DNA from: Tetraselmis striata
Taxonomy: Eukaryota; Chlorophyta; Chlorodendrophyceae; Chlorodendrales; Chlorodendraceae
Assembly: GCA_006384855.1 (NCBI GenBank)
Contig: VCJN01001560.1
Coordinates: forward strand, 62,001 to 126,000
Length of the DNA stretch: 64,000 nucleotides
Direction: 5' to 3'
A model generated the notes under the pieces. That model ran no database searches and had not been told where the DNA came from. It saw only the letters and a list, made by a program, of their open reading frames with translations. Position numbers and translations under genes: made by a program. How positions within the stretch are numbered: the first letter of the stretch is position 1; each line of letters opens with the position of its first letter. Shown here piece after piece: positions 22,671-33,764 of this stretch.

Positions 22671-23823
22671 TATTTTGGAGGACGCTTTGAATACGAGGAA
22701 TACGAGGACCAGTCGCTAACTTGTACTTGAATTTTGAGGGGTTTGGTACTACAATTATACACGGGGCTGCAGATGAGTGCTGGCGGGCCGAAGGCAAAGT
22801 ACTAATCCTTACTAGTCGCTACGACGGGCGGCAGGCGCAGGGGGCGACCCGGCGGGGGCAAAGCACTACAGACGACAAGTACCAGGGCCGGCGGAGCGCG
22901 CGTGGCGTCATCCGCCGGCAGACGAAGGGCCGGCGGGGTTCTCTCGGAGGTACGGGTACTTCGCGAAGAACACGTGCATGGCGATGGACAGTCGGGCCGT
23001 TTAGCGGCGTATGGACCGTCCATACAACGACAATCAGCTGCTTAAATGTAGCAAATGTAGCAAGCAAGCAACGACATCAGCTGCTGAAATGTAGGCTTTT
23101 TCCTTCCCCAATACTTTCCGTGCATTCTCTTGACGCTCTCGCTCCCTATAACGAAAAAGATTGACATCACCTGTGCGCGCAGGGCTTTCCAGGACGGGGC
23201 GAGCGCAGTCGGCCTCACGATACACCGCGTCCACCCAGCTCGCGGAGCAGAGCCAAGAAGTGCTCACCCAAACGCCCGCCCTCCTCCATAATGCACGGCA
23301 CGAAACGGTAGTGGTGGCGTTGTACTGGGCGCGCGGACTTGGCGTCGAGAGAGAACTTGCGCGCTGCGTAGCCCGGCTGAGAGGCGGCCTGAACGGCGAT
23401 GTTGTTGAACGACACCATGTGCACCCCCGCCCCCCAAAGTCCCGCCAGTTTTTTTGAATTTTGAACTTGAATTTTCCCTTTACTACTTGAATTTTCCTGT
23501 CATATGGGGAAGCTATAAGAGTTGATCCACAATAATGTAAAGAGGGGGCCTTTGCGAACTTCATTTGGACGCTCACTTTGGATGAACACGTCAGCAATGG
23601 CGGTACACGTCAGCCCGTACACCCTCGCGTACACGAAGATTGGACGCTACTTATCGTTCAATCTTCGATTAACGAGAATTGGGGCCTATTGGCCATGTTA
23701 AGGACATTCTCAACTGTATCCAAGCTAGGTTCAACATGACGGTCCTCCCGACCCAGGATATGGGAAATGTATCTATAGGGCTATCTGCCACAAGTCGTAC
23801 GGCTTGATTAGTCGACCGGACGT
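22671..23823. other. Spacer between the two YR copies with a LINE-type domain fragment
   Basis: This AT/GC mosaic separates the two YR element copies. The reverse strand at 23215-23424 encodes 'FVPCIMEEGGRLGEHFLAL', resembling 'YPFVVEDHGRLGKSAL' at 38550-38610 on the other strand. This pattern is typical of the domain that follows reverse transcriptases in some protist retrotransposons. Bases 23545-23588 form an imperfect inverted repeat with 27571-27611. No intact gene is present. Confidence 0.35.
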
Positions 23824-26800
23824 AGCTGTGTAACGCAGCGAAAACTAGAAGATGGCAGGCTCAGCTGTTATGGCTGCTTTTATGTCTACTCGTGATGCAC
23901 CCAAAAAGGGCGCAACGACATGTGCCTAGTTCCCGTACCACTGAGCAGCACTTGTAGCTGAAAAGCGGTTAGGTCAAGGGAGGAAACCCCATAAACTAGT
24001 TTAGATCATTTCAAAGTTGAGTCTGGATTTGCCAGTCATGAGCGAACGGAGAGAGCGGTGGATTGACGGAGAAGGGGTAGCGCCAGGTCATGAAGGAGGC
24101 ACCGGGAAGGCCACCGCTGCGGAGTCCTGTTAGACTTGGAAGTGGCGCAGGGGGGCGATGTGGCCAAAGAAGAACCATGCGCCAGGTGAAGGAAGAACGT
24201 TGGGGTCGATGTAGTCCAGAATGACGTCGGAGTTAGTGGCCCGGTCGCCTTGGTAGCGAATGTGGGACAATGGAACTCCGATGGTATTGGCAGCATACGC
24301 TGCTCCCTTGCGAAGGCTGTGTGAGGTCCAGGAAGTGCCGGCGGGAGGGGCAGCACCGACAAGACGGACGGTTGTAGACAGCCAGTCCGACATTGTAGCG
24401 GCGGTCCAAGGGTTTGACTGCTCGCTTGGGGTGGCCGCCCAGAAGTTTGTTTCAGCCAAGGCAACAGTAACCAGGGAAACATATTGTATCGTGTCGATGA
24501 AGTGGTGCAGGAGACGTGCAACTCGGGGGTGTTCTAACACCGGAAGGAGAAGCACGCGCATGTCGTCGGGTCCCTGTCGGCCAGCGCGGCCTCTCTCGCG
24601 GTACACCTGCAGGGTAATGTTGTAATCGTCGACATGCACATCCCGCACTCGGCAGGAGACGCCAGTAAGTCCCTTGGCAAAGAACATGAAGTTGACAACC
24701 GCGGCCATGAGGGCTGGGAAGTCGTGTTGGTACTCTGGGGTGGGAGCAGACACAATCAACTCGGCCTTCTCGACGAATCTATAAGCTACACCAGCAGGCA
24801 GAGGAATTTGCAAAGGGGCGGCTGCCAGACGGCGCTGCCGCAGCATCAGCCCACGTCTAGCTGCAGTAAGGTGTAGGCAGTCCTTGGCGATTGGGTCGAG
24901 GTTGTTCAGGTCGAAAAACGTGTTGATTGCAGACAGGTAGGGTTGCAGTGACTTAGCTCCAATGTGCCCTCGCTCACCAATCTAGGCAACGTACCGGAAG
25001 ACAGTAGCAGTAGTCGCCTCGAGCGGGCTGATGTTCTCGGAGTCGTGGCAGAACTCCGCGAACTGAGACAGTCTGCCGGCGTAGCTCGTAAGTGTCTGAG
25101 CGGTGAGGGAGCTGGAGAGCAGGTCGAGCGTCCGCTGTCCTAGCTCGTCCGAGCCGAAAGCATCATGCAGTCGAGATCGCAGTGAAGCAGCCCAGGGAGC
25201 GACAGCCTCGGGCTCGTCAATTACGTAAGTGCGTCGTCTTACCGACACAGTACCAGGGGAGCGATTATTGTTTGCAAAGTTCTCGGCAGCAGCGGTTAGG
25301 TTCCCGACGGCTGGCCGGCAGTTGCTGGATGGGTTTGCAGTAGGACCAGTACGGGTTTGCGGGGCTAGGTTCAGGTAGGAGGGCCGCCCCGAGCGCCCTT
25401 CGCGCTCGTAGCGCCTATCACGCGCGTAACGTACACGCGCGAAGCTTGGTCGTTGCGAACCGGTTGTGACACGCAATGTGACAACCGACGGACGCAGTGA
25501 GGAAATGGTACGGGAGGCAGTTGTGCGCCGCACCGAGCCGCCATGTGCAGGTGTGCGGATGGTTGAGCCGCACTCGGATGTAGCTGTAGGAAGCGCCGCA
25601 CCGAGGAAGGTCTAAATGAAGTCTGTAAGGTGGTGGGGGGGGGGGGGGGGGGGGGGGTGAGATCCTGACACATGGCGCTCATCCCGCCGTTGAGGTGCAA
25701 GGGTGCGCTTTGCGGCGGTCACCAAAAGGTGGCCTCGCAAGGCTCCAGCAGCTCCGACGAAAGGCGCCCCACACCGTCACTCGTGCTCACCTTCGCGGCC
25801 ACGCCCACATCCACCGCCACGTCCTCGTCCACGCCCGCGTCCTGCAGTTGCTGCCGCCACCCGAGCAGTAGCGGTTGCTTTTGCGCTGCTAGCCACGGTC
25901 GCCTCGAAGACGCGACGCGCGTAGTCCCTCATGAGGTCCCCAAAAATCGCGGAACCCGTATGCTCAGAAGCAGGCTGAAAGTGTTGAGCTCGCCGCACGT
26001 CCAGGACACCGCCTTGGTCACCGTGCACACGCTTGACCTCATTAAGCCTCCGTAGGAAGGCCAAACGAAAGCGAAACGCCTTGTCGATGGCTTCGGCGTG
26101 GTTCCGAGCTCTCGCGAGGTAGGGGGTGAAGTCCAGAATGGCAGCATGGACGTAGGGCATCAGCTTGTCGAGAGCCACGAAAAGTGCGACCATGTGGGCG
26201 CCGAAACACGACATCCATAGATACTCCTCCTGGGCCGGCAGACGCCGGTCATCATGCTTGAGGTACTCGTTCATTAGGTCGGTGCTCAGGGAGAAGAGCC
26301 AAGGCACTCGGCTGACCGGTCGAACGGCCTCGTAACAAGACTCTGCTCGCTGCAGTAGCTCTGGCACCGCGAGGTAGTCATCCTCGTCGCTCACGGATTT
26401 TGCTCCGACACGGCCGCTCTGGGCTAGCTCTAGCAAGTCGGGGCGCTATGCGGCTCCCCCGTTGCCTGTCGGCTGTCCCGCGATGCGCTGCCCGGAACCG
26501 GAGCCATGTGCCCCTTCTCCATCAACAACGCGCTCACGAGCTGTAAGTTGGGCGAACGCTGTAGCAAGCTCGCGCAACAATGTAGACTGGGCCTTCACGG
26601 CTGCGTGCAGCGACTCGAGCGTCGGCTCAACGACGGGTTCTTCTCCAGCTGGCATGGTAACGCACGGGCGTACGGATGAGAATATCACACACGGGTGGTG
26701 AGCCGGGTGTGGTCTTGAACAACCTGGGGTGATCTTGCTCGCAACAGGTTACGATATAGTTTTAACATCGCTGCGTGGAACGCAGCGAAAACTAGAAGAT

Positions 26801-26962
26801 GGCAGGCTCGGCTGTTATGGCTGCTTTTATGTCTACTCGTGCTGCACCCAAAAAGGGCGCAACGACAGGTGCCTAGCTAGTTCCCGTACCACTGAGTAGC
26901 GCTTGTAGCTGAAAAGCGGTTAGGTCAAGGGAGGAAACCCCATAAACTAGTTTAGATCATTC
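23824..26962 (-). mobile_element. YR element copy B (DIRS-like, compact, no RT seen)
   Basis: A fossil copy of about 3.1 kb with the same architecture as copy A but without the Ty3 insertion. It has terminal direct repeats (23824-24008 and 26770-26960), a recombinase region (24130-25533) and a gag-like region (25777-26688). The recombinase has 'TSHSLRKG' followed by 'GDRATNSDVILDYIDP', the R-x-x-R/K...Y signature region. The gag-like part is all-helical and ends in an RG-rich tail. A 23-base G run (25635-25657) separates the two parts. It has a few breaks. No reverse transcriptase lies inside the repeats. Confidence 0.7.
26770..26960. repeat. Terminal direct repeat of YR element copy B (right)
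   Basis: Matches 22482-22670 almost base for base, more closely than it matches the left-end repeats. Confidence 0.85.
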
Positions 26963-27885
26963 AAGCCGGTAACATGTAAGGAAGAGTGTCACCCAATTGG
27001 CCACACCAACAATTGGCCATAAAAACTAGATATCACAGAATAACTTTGTAAAAAAACGAATTTGCCCCAAAACCTTGATACCCTCGGATTCCTCAGCTCC
27101 TCAGCTTTCCGTGGATGGTCTCAACTCTGGGATCGGGCCCCTGACCGGCCGGCTACGGTCAGCGGCCCGGCCCGATGTTAAGTGATCCGGGTTCAAAATC
27201 AGCACATTGGTAAGCACTCGCACCACATGCCCGACCTCTCCGCTCGCCACCGACCTCCCCCACACATCCGAGACGTCTTTGGAGGTGTCCTCGGAGCTAT
27301 GGCTCGTCGCGTGCCGCCCCAGGCGGTTCGTGGCGTGCCGATGAGCGTGCCGTTTTACAACGCGAGTTTTCTGTTATTTTTGCTGCCGCTCATGGCGCTA
27401 GTCGTTTTAGGGGTTTTAGGGGCGGGTGCTTCAAGAGCGGCGGGTGGAGGCGGTCGTGGCGGCGTGGGCGGCAGGCGACGCACGTAACAACCACGACGGC
27501 GCTGGGAATCCGCGTGAGGATGTAACGATGACATGCTGACTAGCCCCGCACGAGACGTGGCACGCTAATATGTTGATCCAAAGTGAGCGTCCAATTTTTG
27601 CGAAGGCCCCCTAAGTTTTGGGACCCGGGCCCGGGGGCTCAGGATTTACATTGGGCTACAGGTTCCCAGCACCTGTCGGCCGCGCACGTTCAAAAGGCCG
27701 GCAGCGTTGCGAATCGCGCGTAGAGCAGTTCATCTCCACAACTACCTCTACATGGCATAGCTAACCTTACATGCCGAGCCATTTCTTAACGTTATTGCGG
27801 TTAGACACAGTGCGAGTCGTGTTTGCCAAAGGAGCGTGTGACTTGATTACAAGGCACCATGCACACCTAACGAGCAAGGTGGGAT
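26963..27885. other. Spacer right of YR copy B
   Basis: A GC-variable sequence. A forward open frame at 27182-27487 encodes a hydrophobic stretch (FLLFLLPLMALVVLGVLGAG) and an RG-rich end, but it has no known family and a poor start context. I do not call it a gene. The inverted-repeat arm 27571-27611 lies here, as does 'ttagacacagtgcgagtc' (about 27803), which recurs at 28192. Confidence 0.35.
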
Positions 27886-27889
27886 GAGG

Positions 27890-28190
27890 TCGGTGCGAGA
27901 AGCTCTACAACAAAAGGGATGAGCGCAAGAGCACCTCCAGCACCACCCAAGTAGTGCGGGAAGGTTCGCGATTAGGGAGGTCGGGAGTTGTCGACGGTCA
28001 GCTGGCAACATACGCTAGCCACCGCCACTACTCTAGAAGACTTTGGAAACTCCTAGAATGCTTCAATGCTTGTCCAGCGCGTCGTGCTAAATCGCAACGA
28101 CATGGGGCAAAAGGTTTTTACGAGTAGCGGCATGAATTGTCCGAGCCGCTCTGCATGTTTGACTAACCTCAGATAACTATTGAACACTGA
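27890..28190. repeat. Direct repeat of the diverged DIRS-like relic (left)
   Basis: About 300 bp matching 37408-37708 in order and orientation. Shared blocks include 'gtgcgagaagc', 'gggagttgtcgacggtcag' and 'acgagtagcggcatgaattg'. It abuts the recombinase end of the relic, as the shorter repeats do in copies A and B. Confidence 0.75.
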
Positions 28191-29821
28191 TTAGACACAG
28201 TGCGAGTCTCGTTTGCAAGGGAAAACCGAAAGGGACGACAGACTACGACCGGACGGTAAGGGGAGTGCCGATGACGGCGGTGGCCGACATGCCGGCGGGA
28301 TTGAAAAGGAGAAGAAAAACTTGCCGGGGGCGGAGTCCAAAATTCCGGGGACGATGTAGGTGTGTGGACGACGCTTCTGCCGTCCACTTAGTTGCCGAGC
28401 CAGCAGATCTTGGGCAGGGGAACGCAAGCGGCGGAAGCCGCAGAGGCCCTGCGTTTCGCAGACTGTGCGACGTCCAAACGAAGCCGTGCGGTAGTGGCCG
28501 TTCGTTGAGGGCCCGGCAGGACATGGTAACCCAGTGGGTAACCGTGTCCGACGCCCAGGAGCCTCGTTAAGGCGCGGAAAACGTACCAATCGCATTTGGG
28601 GTTGTCTCGTAAGGCTTGCGCACGACGTATACTCGCACCGAAGGGTGACGTTCGCTGGCTTGAGGGGCACACGGATGCCCGCCACTCGGGAATGTATCCA
28701 CCTTGGCGAGTTTCAAGCCGTTGACTACGTGATTGACCATAGGGCCGAGGGCAACGGGTTCCCGGGTGTGGTCGTGGAGGAAGGCGTTGACCGCGGAGAG
28801 GTAGGGCTGGAAAGCCCGGGCCTTGTTGCGGCCGTGGTCGGCCGCCCATGAACTGTAGCGGACGATGAAGGGCGTGTCTGCGTCCATCGGGAAGAAACCT
28901 TCCAACGCGCAAAACTCCATGATGAGGTTCAGCTGCGACGAGTAGGTCGCGACCGATCGCGGCTTCAGGGAAGCGGCCAGGAAGTCCACTGCCCGTTGGC
29001 CGATGTTGTCCGCGCCAAACAGGCGGATCGCGCCCGTGCGCATGCTGGCCGCCCAAGCCCCAAGGCACCGGCGCGATCGCGCGTATCGTAGCGCATACCC
29101 CGGCGGCGCGTGATTGCGCATGCAAGCAGGGGCGTCGGGGCGGGGGCACGCTCCAGCGCCGCGGCCCGATGCCGGCGTGCTCGTCTCGCCGTCCGGGAAA
29201 GAACAAGTCGCGGGAGGGCAGTGTAGCACCTCGGTAGCCAGGTCGTGCAACTGCGGCATCCACGGTCGATCGTACCACGCTAGGGCGACCACCGTAGCCG
29301 CTGCGCCCGATTGTCGCAGCTTGCGGACGAGATCGCCGTCCAGCATGCCGATGAAGGCGGGGGGGGGGGGGGGGGGGGGTGCACCAATTTACCTCGCTGC
29401 GCCACGTGTCGTCCGGTAGAGAGAGGGAGTCGACCGCCTCGGTACGAGGGTCCCACCATCGAGAAGTGTACCGGGGTACCAAGGCGTTCTCCATGGTGGC
29501 GAAACGGTCCACCGTGTGCTGACCCGCCCACAACATGTCGACGTACCGAAAAAATACCAGTATCTATCGCCAAATAATCCGACTCATCCACCACGAGGGA
29601 GAGCATGTCCGCCCATGCGTTCGCTATTGAGCGAATGTACCGAACTCAAATCCGGATGTCGTGTATGTCTAGTAAGTAACACAGTTTCCGTATCTCCGCC
29701 ATCAATATGAAGTAACTTGACAGTTGAATCAGCGATGCCTCGATTTTTCAGAAAATTTTAAAAGAACGGGTTCTATATCACTGGCCTACAGTTCCATGAA
29801 TTGCGTTGCCAGCGCTTTGAA

Positions 29822-29915
29822 GTACCAGCAGCGAGCGTTTGCATTGCCAGCGCTTTGAAGTACCACAGTTTTTTTCCATTACCAGGAGCGAGTAGCGAGT
29901 ACCACTACCACTACC
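29822..29915 (+). repeat. Direct repeat flanking the LINE-type ORF (left)
   Basis: 'gtaccagcagcgagcgtt', 'gcattgccagcgctttgaag' and the following 'ttttttccattaccag' recur at 31177-31280. It is partly built from 'taccag' and 'gcgagta' microrepeats. It may be a long target-site duplication or an element terminal repeat. Confidence 0.7.
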
Positions 29916-29922
29916 ACGCCAG

Positions 29923-31071
29923 ATGGAGCGGGAAGTGGAGGCTGCGTCGGGCTCGCAAACGGAGCTGACGGCATTTCTAGACCAGGCCAACAACTCTCGG
30001 CTTCGAAATGAGGTGTGCAATCTCCCTGCCACATGTAGGGAGCGGATCTTGTTCAACCAGCTCGACGCGGCGTCAGGCATGTGGACAGTGGCCATCCCCA
30101 CCGCGCGGACAGCCATGACTCCGCATGAGCTGCGGGAGGTCGCTGCCGGGTACTTCTTTCTGCCTAGCCCGTGCTTGGCCCCGGTGGTTCGGTGCCAGAT
30201 CATTCTGCCCTCGACGGAGCACAACCCCGTCATTGTTGATCTATACGGCGACGCGCTCATGAACCTCCCGGCGCATGGAGACGCTCACTGGCGTGTACAG
30301 CACGACGCTATCGCAGATGCCTTCCGCGATCACTGTGTTCACGACCTAGGTATCGCGGTACGGCGGGAGGTGGATGACTTGTTTCAGCATGCAGTGCCTC
30401 TCGGCAACACCGTACCCAGGGATGAACTCAAGGACCTAGTGCCGGACGCAGAGCTCTCACTTCCGGCGTTCAACGTCGTGACCGGGAGCTATGATCCCCG
30501 GAGCTTGAAGTCCACGCTGCTGGAGTTCAAGACTATGCGGTACGGGGTCAAGTACACTTCAGTGCCCCGGGCCACAGTTGTGGATCGGTTTGAGCGCTCC
30601 CTGTTTGGCGACATACAACGGGGGTTGGCTGCGCGGGATGCGGCGTGGCACAACACGGATCCCGGACAGAAGGGTCCTCTTCGAGACATCCTGGATATGT
30701 CGGAGTACACGGGCATGGTCTTCGGCACGGTGGGTGAGGTGAGCAAGGGGGTGCACCGCACAGTGCGTGGTATCGCATGCTTGGCTGCGGATCGGGGTGC
30801 CCTCTCATCGCGGGGCACTCGGTGCATCACCCGGGCTCACCAGGAGGCCTTGCTCGCAAGAGATTTCCTCGGGGTCCTGAGCTTGGTGGCCGCTCGAGAG
30901 CGCGCTCGCTGCCTCATCAGACGGCGCAGATTCGTCTGCCATCCCGTTGCTGAAGATGCACAGCACGTCCGAGGATCACCCACACACACACGTGCTCGCG
31001 TGGCCCGGACTCTGAACCGTGTGCGCATCACTCATCCATCCCGCCTTATGCGGGATGCGGGCCGCTTTTAG
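29923..31071 (+). CDS. LINE-type retrotransposon 3' domain ORF (nuclease-like)
   Basis: An intact frame of 382 codons, unlike the host genes in having no introns. It has no reverse transcriptase. The central part reads 'STLLEFKTMRYG', then 'GPLRDIL...YTGMVFGTVGE', then 'VHRTVRGIACLAADR'. The pattern D/E-x-K, followed by a Gly-rich VFG-x-x-GE helix start, resembles the domain downstream of reverse transcriptases in many protist non-LTR elements. It suggests a PD-(D/E)xK-like nuclease fold. Two other copies (53225-53710, 7395-7465) share only the 3' end, the hallmark of 5' truncation. It could be a domesticated or stand-alone version. The function is inference. Confidence 0.45.
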   Translation: MEREVEAASGSQTELTAFLDQANNSRLRNEVCNLPATCRERILFNQLDAASGMWTVAIPTARTAMTPHELREVAAGYFFLPSPCLAPVVRCQIILPSTEHNPVIVDLYGDALMNLPAHGDAHWRVQHDAIADAFRDHCVHDLGIAVRREVDDLFQHAVPLGNTVPRDELKDLVPDAELSLPAFNVVTGSYDPRSLKSTLLEFKTMRYGVKYTSVPRATVVDRFERSLFGDIQRGLAARDAAWHNTDPGQKGPLRDILDMSEYTGMVFGTVGEVSKGVHRTVRGIACLAADRGALSSRGTRCITRAHQEALLARDFLGVLSLVAARERARCLIRRRRFVCHPVAEDAQHVRGSPTHTRARVARTLNRVRITHPSRLMRDAGRF

Positions 31072-31176
31072 GCGGCTTGCTGTGTTGATTTTGTAATTTT
31101 GGGGAACTGCCCTTTTTGTAATTCACAGCAGCAATATCATCAGTACCAGCAGTACCAGCAGCGAGTAGCGAGTACC

Positions 31177-31280
31177 AGTACCAGCAGCGAGCGTTCGCAT
31201 TGCCAGCGCTTTGAAGTAGTCGCTACTAGAGTTGTTTTTTCCATTACCAGCAGCGAGTAGCGAGTACCAGTACCAGTACC
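31177..31280 (+). repeat. Direct repeat flanking the LINE-type ORF (right)
   Basis: Counterpart of 29822-29915, with extra 'taccag'/'gcgagta' units. Confidence 0.7.
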
Positions 31281-31918
31281 TCCCAACCGTGAGATCGTAA
31301 TCGGACGGCTGTGTAATTAAGGACCGTGGGCGGGCGGGCGGGTGGGTGGATTATAGTACTTAGTATTATATGCCAGTAGATAAGCGCTTTAGTCATGCAC
31401 CTATAGGCCCGATCCGCTGCACTATACGGGTACCCGTACGGCAATAAAGCTCACCGCCGAAAATTCGACGCTTCGCTGGATTACGGAGCGGGACGTGAGG
31501 TTGGAGAGCACGTGGACTACCTACAGCCCGTTTGTCCTCGTGCAACAGTACATTGCGGCAAAGCAAATGAGGGAGAAAGGCATGTATCGCGAGACGTATT
31601 GCTTTCAATTCCTTGTACGTTGTGTGTTTTTGCCGGTGGTCCTCGTATTAGAATCCGCGCGCCTCCTTGTTTTCGTTCAGCAACGCACCCCAGCCGTATT
31701 GGAGTCGGTGTGCAAGTAGCAGGATTCCACGGGCTGCAGAATCGGGGCGCCACCGCGCCGAGTCGGCACATCGCGCCACCACTCAAGGTCGCTTCATAAC
31801 TATCGCATTAGCTTCATGTCCCTGCCCCACGCCGAGCAGGAACCTAGGACGTTGTGCGCCTCCCGGAGGTAGAAACGCGCCAGCGAGATAGCAAGGTACG
31901 AAAACTAGCCTTTTCCTG
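31281..31918. other. AT-richer spacer within the relic
   Basis: No gene or conserved domain was seen between the LINE-type insertion and the reverse-transcriptase part of the DIRS-like relic. Confidence 0.4.
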
Positions 31919-33764
31919 TCAGCGTGGCGAGCAAGCGCGCAGGCACTCAGCGGCGGCGGCGGGCAGGGCGGCAGAGCAAGTCGCGGGCGAGCGCGGCCAT
32001 CCGGGGGAGCTTGTCTGGCGGGGCGATATCCAGCCCCGGGTGATGGATACGCTGGGTAGTCTCAGGGGTGGGCCTTGGTGAGGTGGCGGGCGAGGCCCAG
32101 GCGCCCCCATAGGCGGTCCACCATCGCGCGCATACGCAGCGCAATCTCGCGGGACGGGGCTAGTAAGAGGAAATCGTCGACGAAGGGCGGCATGCAGAAC
32201 CCGTGCGCTTTGCGACGACGCAAGCGGCGCAGCGAGGGGCGGGCGGACCGCCGCGCGTATGCCGCGAAGTCCGGTTGACGGAGGTAGCTCACCATTATGC
32301 CGACTAGGGTGCAGAAGTAATAGGGGCTGAGGGACCAGCCCATGGGTAGGCAGCGCGTCGAAGCGCCACAAGGTGCCGCGTACGTTGATCGTGAAATAGT
32401 CCCACACGTCCTCTCTCAGCCCTAGGGCGAATAGTAGCCGTCCTGCAAGTCGAAAGAGAACGCCCAGACGCCTCGGCAAGCTAGGTACAGCAAACGCCGG
32501 AGCGTCTCGAACCGCATGTTGTAGACCGCGCAATAGAGGTTGAGCTGGCGCAAATCGATTACAAGGCGCCAGTTGTTGCTGCCCTACTTCGTCGGAACTG
32601 GAAAACTCTCGACAGGTAGCGCCTCGTCAATTCAGGTTCTAGGGCTCCGACATGGACTAGTATGGAACTCCCCTCGGTCCACCACCGAAGCTGCGCGTCT
32701 CCGTAGCGTCCTGCAAGGATACGCCGCGGTAGAAACGAGGAGGTGGGCCGGCGGTGAAGGGCACCGGCACGCCCTCCCGTATCCACCGTAGCACGTGCCT
32801 GCTCCTCCCAATTCGCCGTCATTCGCGCCACTTCTTCCGCACTCTGTGGCGCAGGAACGTAGGCACGCGTGGCGGGGAGCCGAGACGGCGGACCGTGCCG
32901 TCATCCGTCGATTTTGGCGGACTTGGGCTTGTTAGGCTTGAGTTTGAGGTCCTTGGAGTCTTCCGGGGGGGCGGGGGCGGCGGGGATGGCGGCGGGGCTT
33001 GGGGCGGGCTCGTCGTCGGTGAGGGCGCCGCCGAAACGTTTGGTTGACGGCCGCCTTCGCCGCGGCGGTGACGCCGTAGTCGGCTTGTCGTTGGAGACTC
33101 TCCTCTCGCGGAGCGCTGCCACTGCCGGCGAACCGAAGTCAGCGTAACGGGGTCGGAGGAGGCGTGCGCGTCTAAGATCGGCGAGCGTCTTGTCCCCCGC
33201 GTCCACATCGCCCGCCGCCTTAAGGCGTAGGTAAGCGACGAAGTCGTGGCGGTGCTGGTTGCTGGCGCCGAAGGCCACAATTGCTGCTTTCAGGACGCCA
33301 ATGTCCGCCGCATTAGGGGGGACCTCCTCGCTAGCCGCTCCTTCAATCGCCGCTGCCGCCTCGTTGAGGGCCGCGTGAGCGACGGCATGTAGAAGCCATA
33401 TAGCAGTATAGCGAGCGGTACTGGTCCATCTAGCCAAGTGCCGCTTCTCGGTAAGGATGCGGCTCGTCTCGTCAGCCTCAATGTCGTAAAAATCCGGCGT
33501 CGTTGACAGGCCGGGCGCCGGCTGAATCGCAAAGCCGGGCGCAATGATGGAGGTCCAATCCTCCCACATGAGGGAGTCGCCGTCGGAGAGGAGAGGGCGC
33601 GCAAACGTCACCGACGCATGGGGCGGATCGTATGGCGGGTCGTAGCGCTTCGCGGCAGCGCCTAGGGCGGCGGGCGGGCGTGGCTCCGAAGTGGTGTTGC
33701 CGTCAAGCCGTTGAGGGTTACGGGCGAGCGAGCAGGCGCGCAACAAAGCTGCGAGATTCACCAC

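Larger units (their letters stand above)
28190..33764 (-). mobile_element. Diverged DIRS-like relic with RT, broken
   Basis: A fossil element on the reverse strand. Parts: tyrosine recombinase (about 28190-29350; a 'TSHSLR' box and an N-terminal core-binding helical region similar to copies A and B), reverse transcriptase (about 31919-32830; 'GWSLSPYYFC' and 'FVDDFLLLA', the DIRS-type catalytic motif), and gag-like ORF (32901-33764). A LINE-type insertion (29822-31280) lies inside. It is old, with many breaks. Confidence 0.6.

Noticed and set aside
27182-27487. Small forward ORF with one hydrophobic segment and an RG-rich end
   Set aside because: It lies in repeat-rich spacer, has no splice signals, homologue or good start context, and the RG tail reflects GC-rich low complexity.
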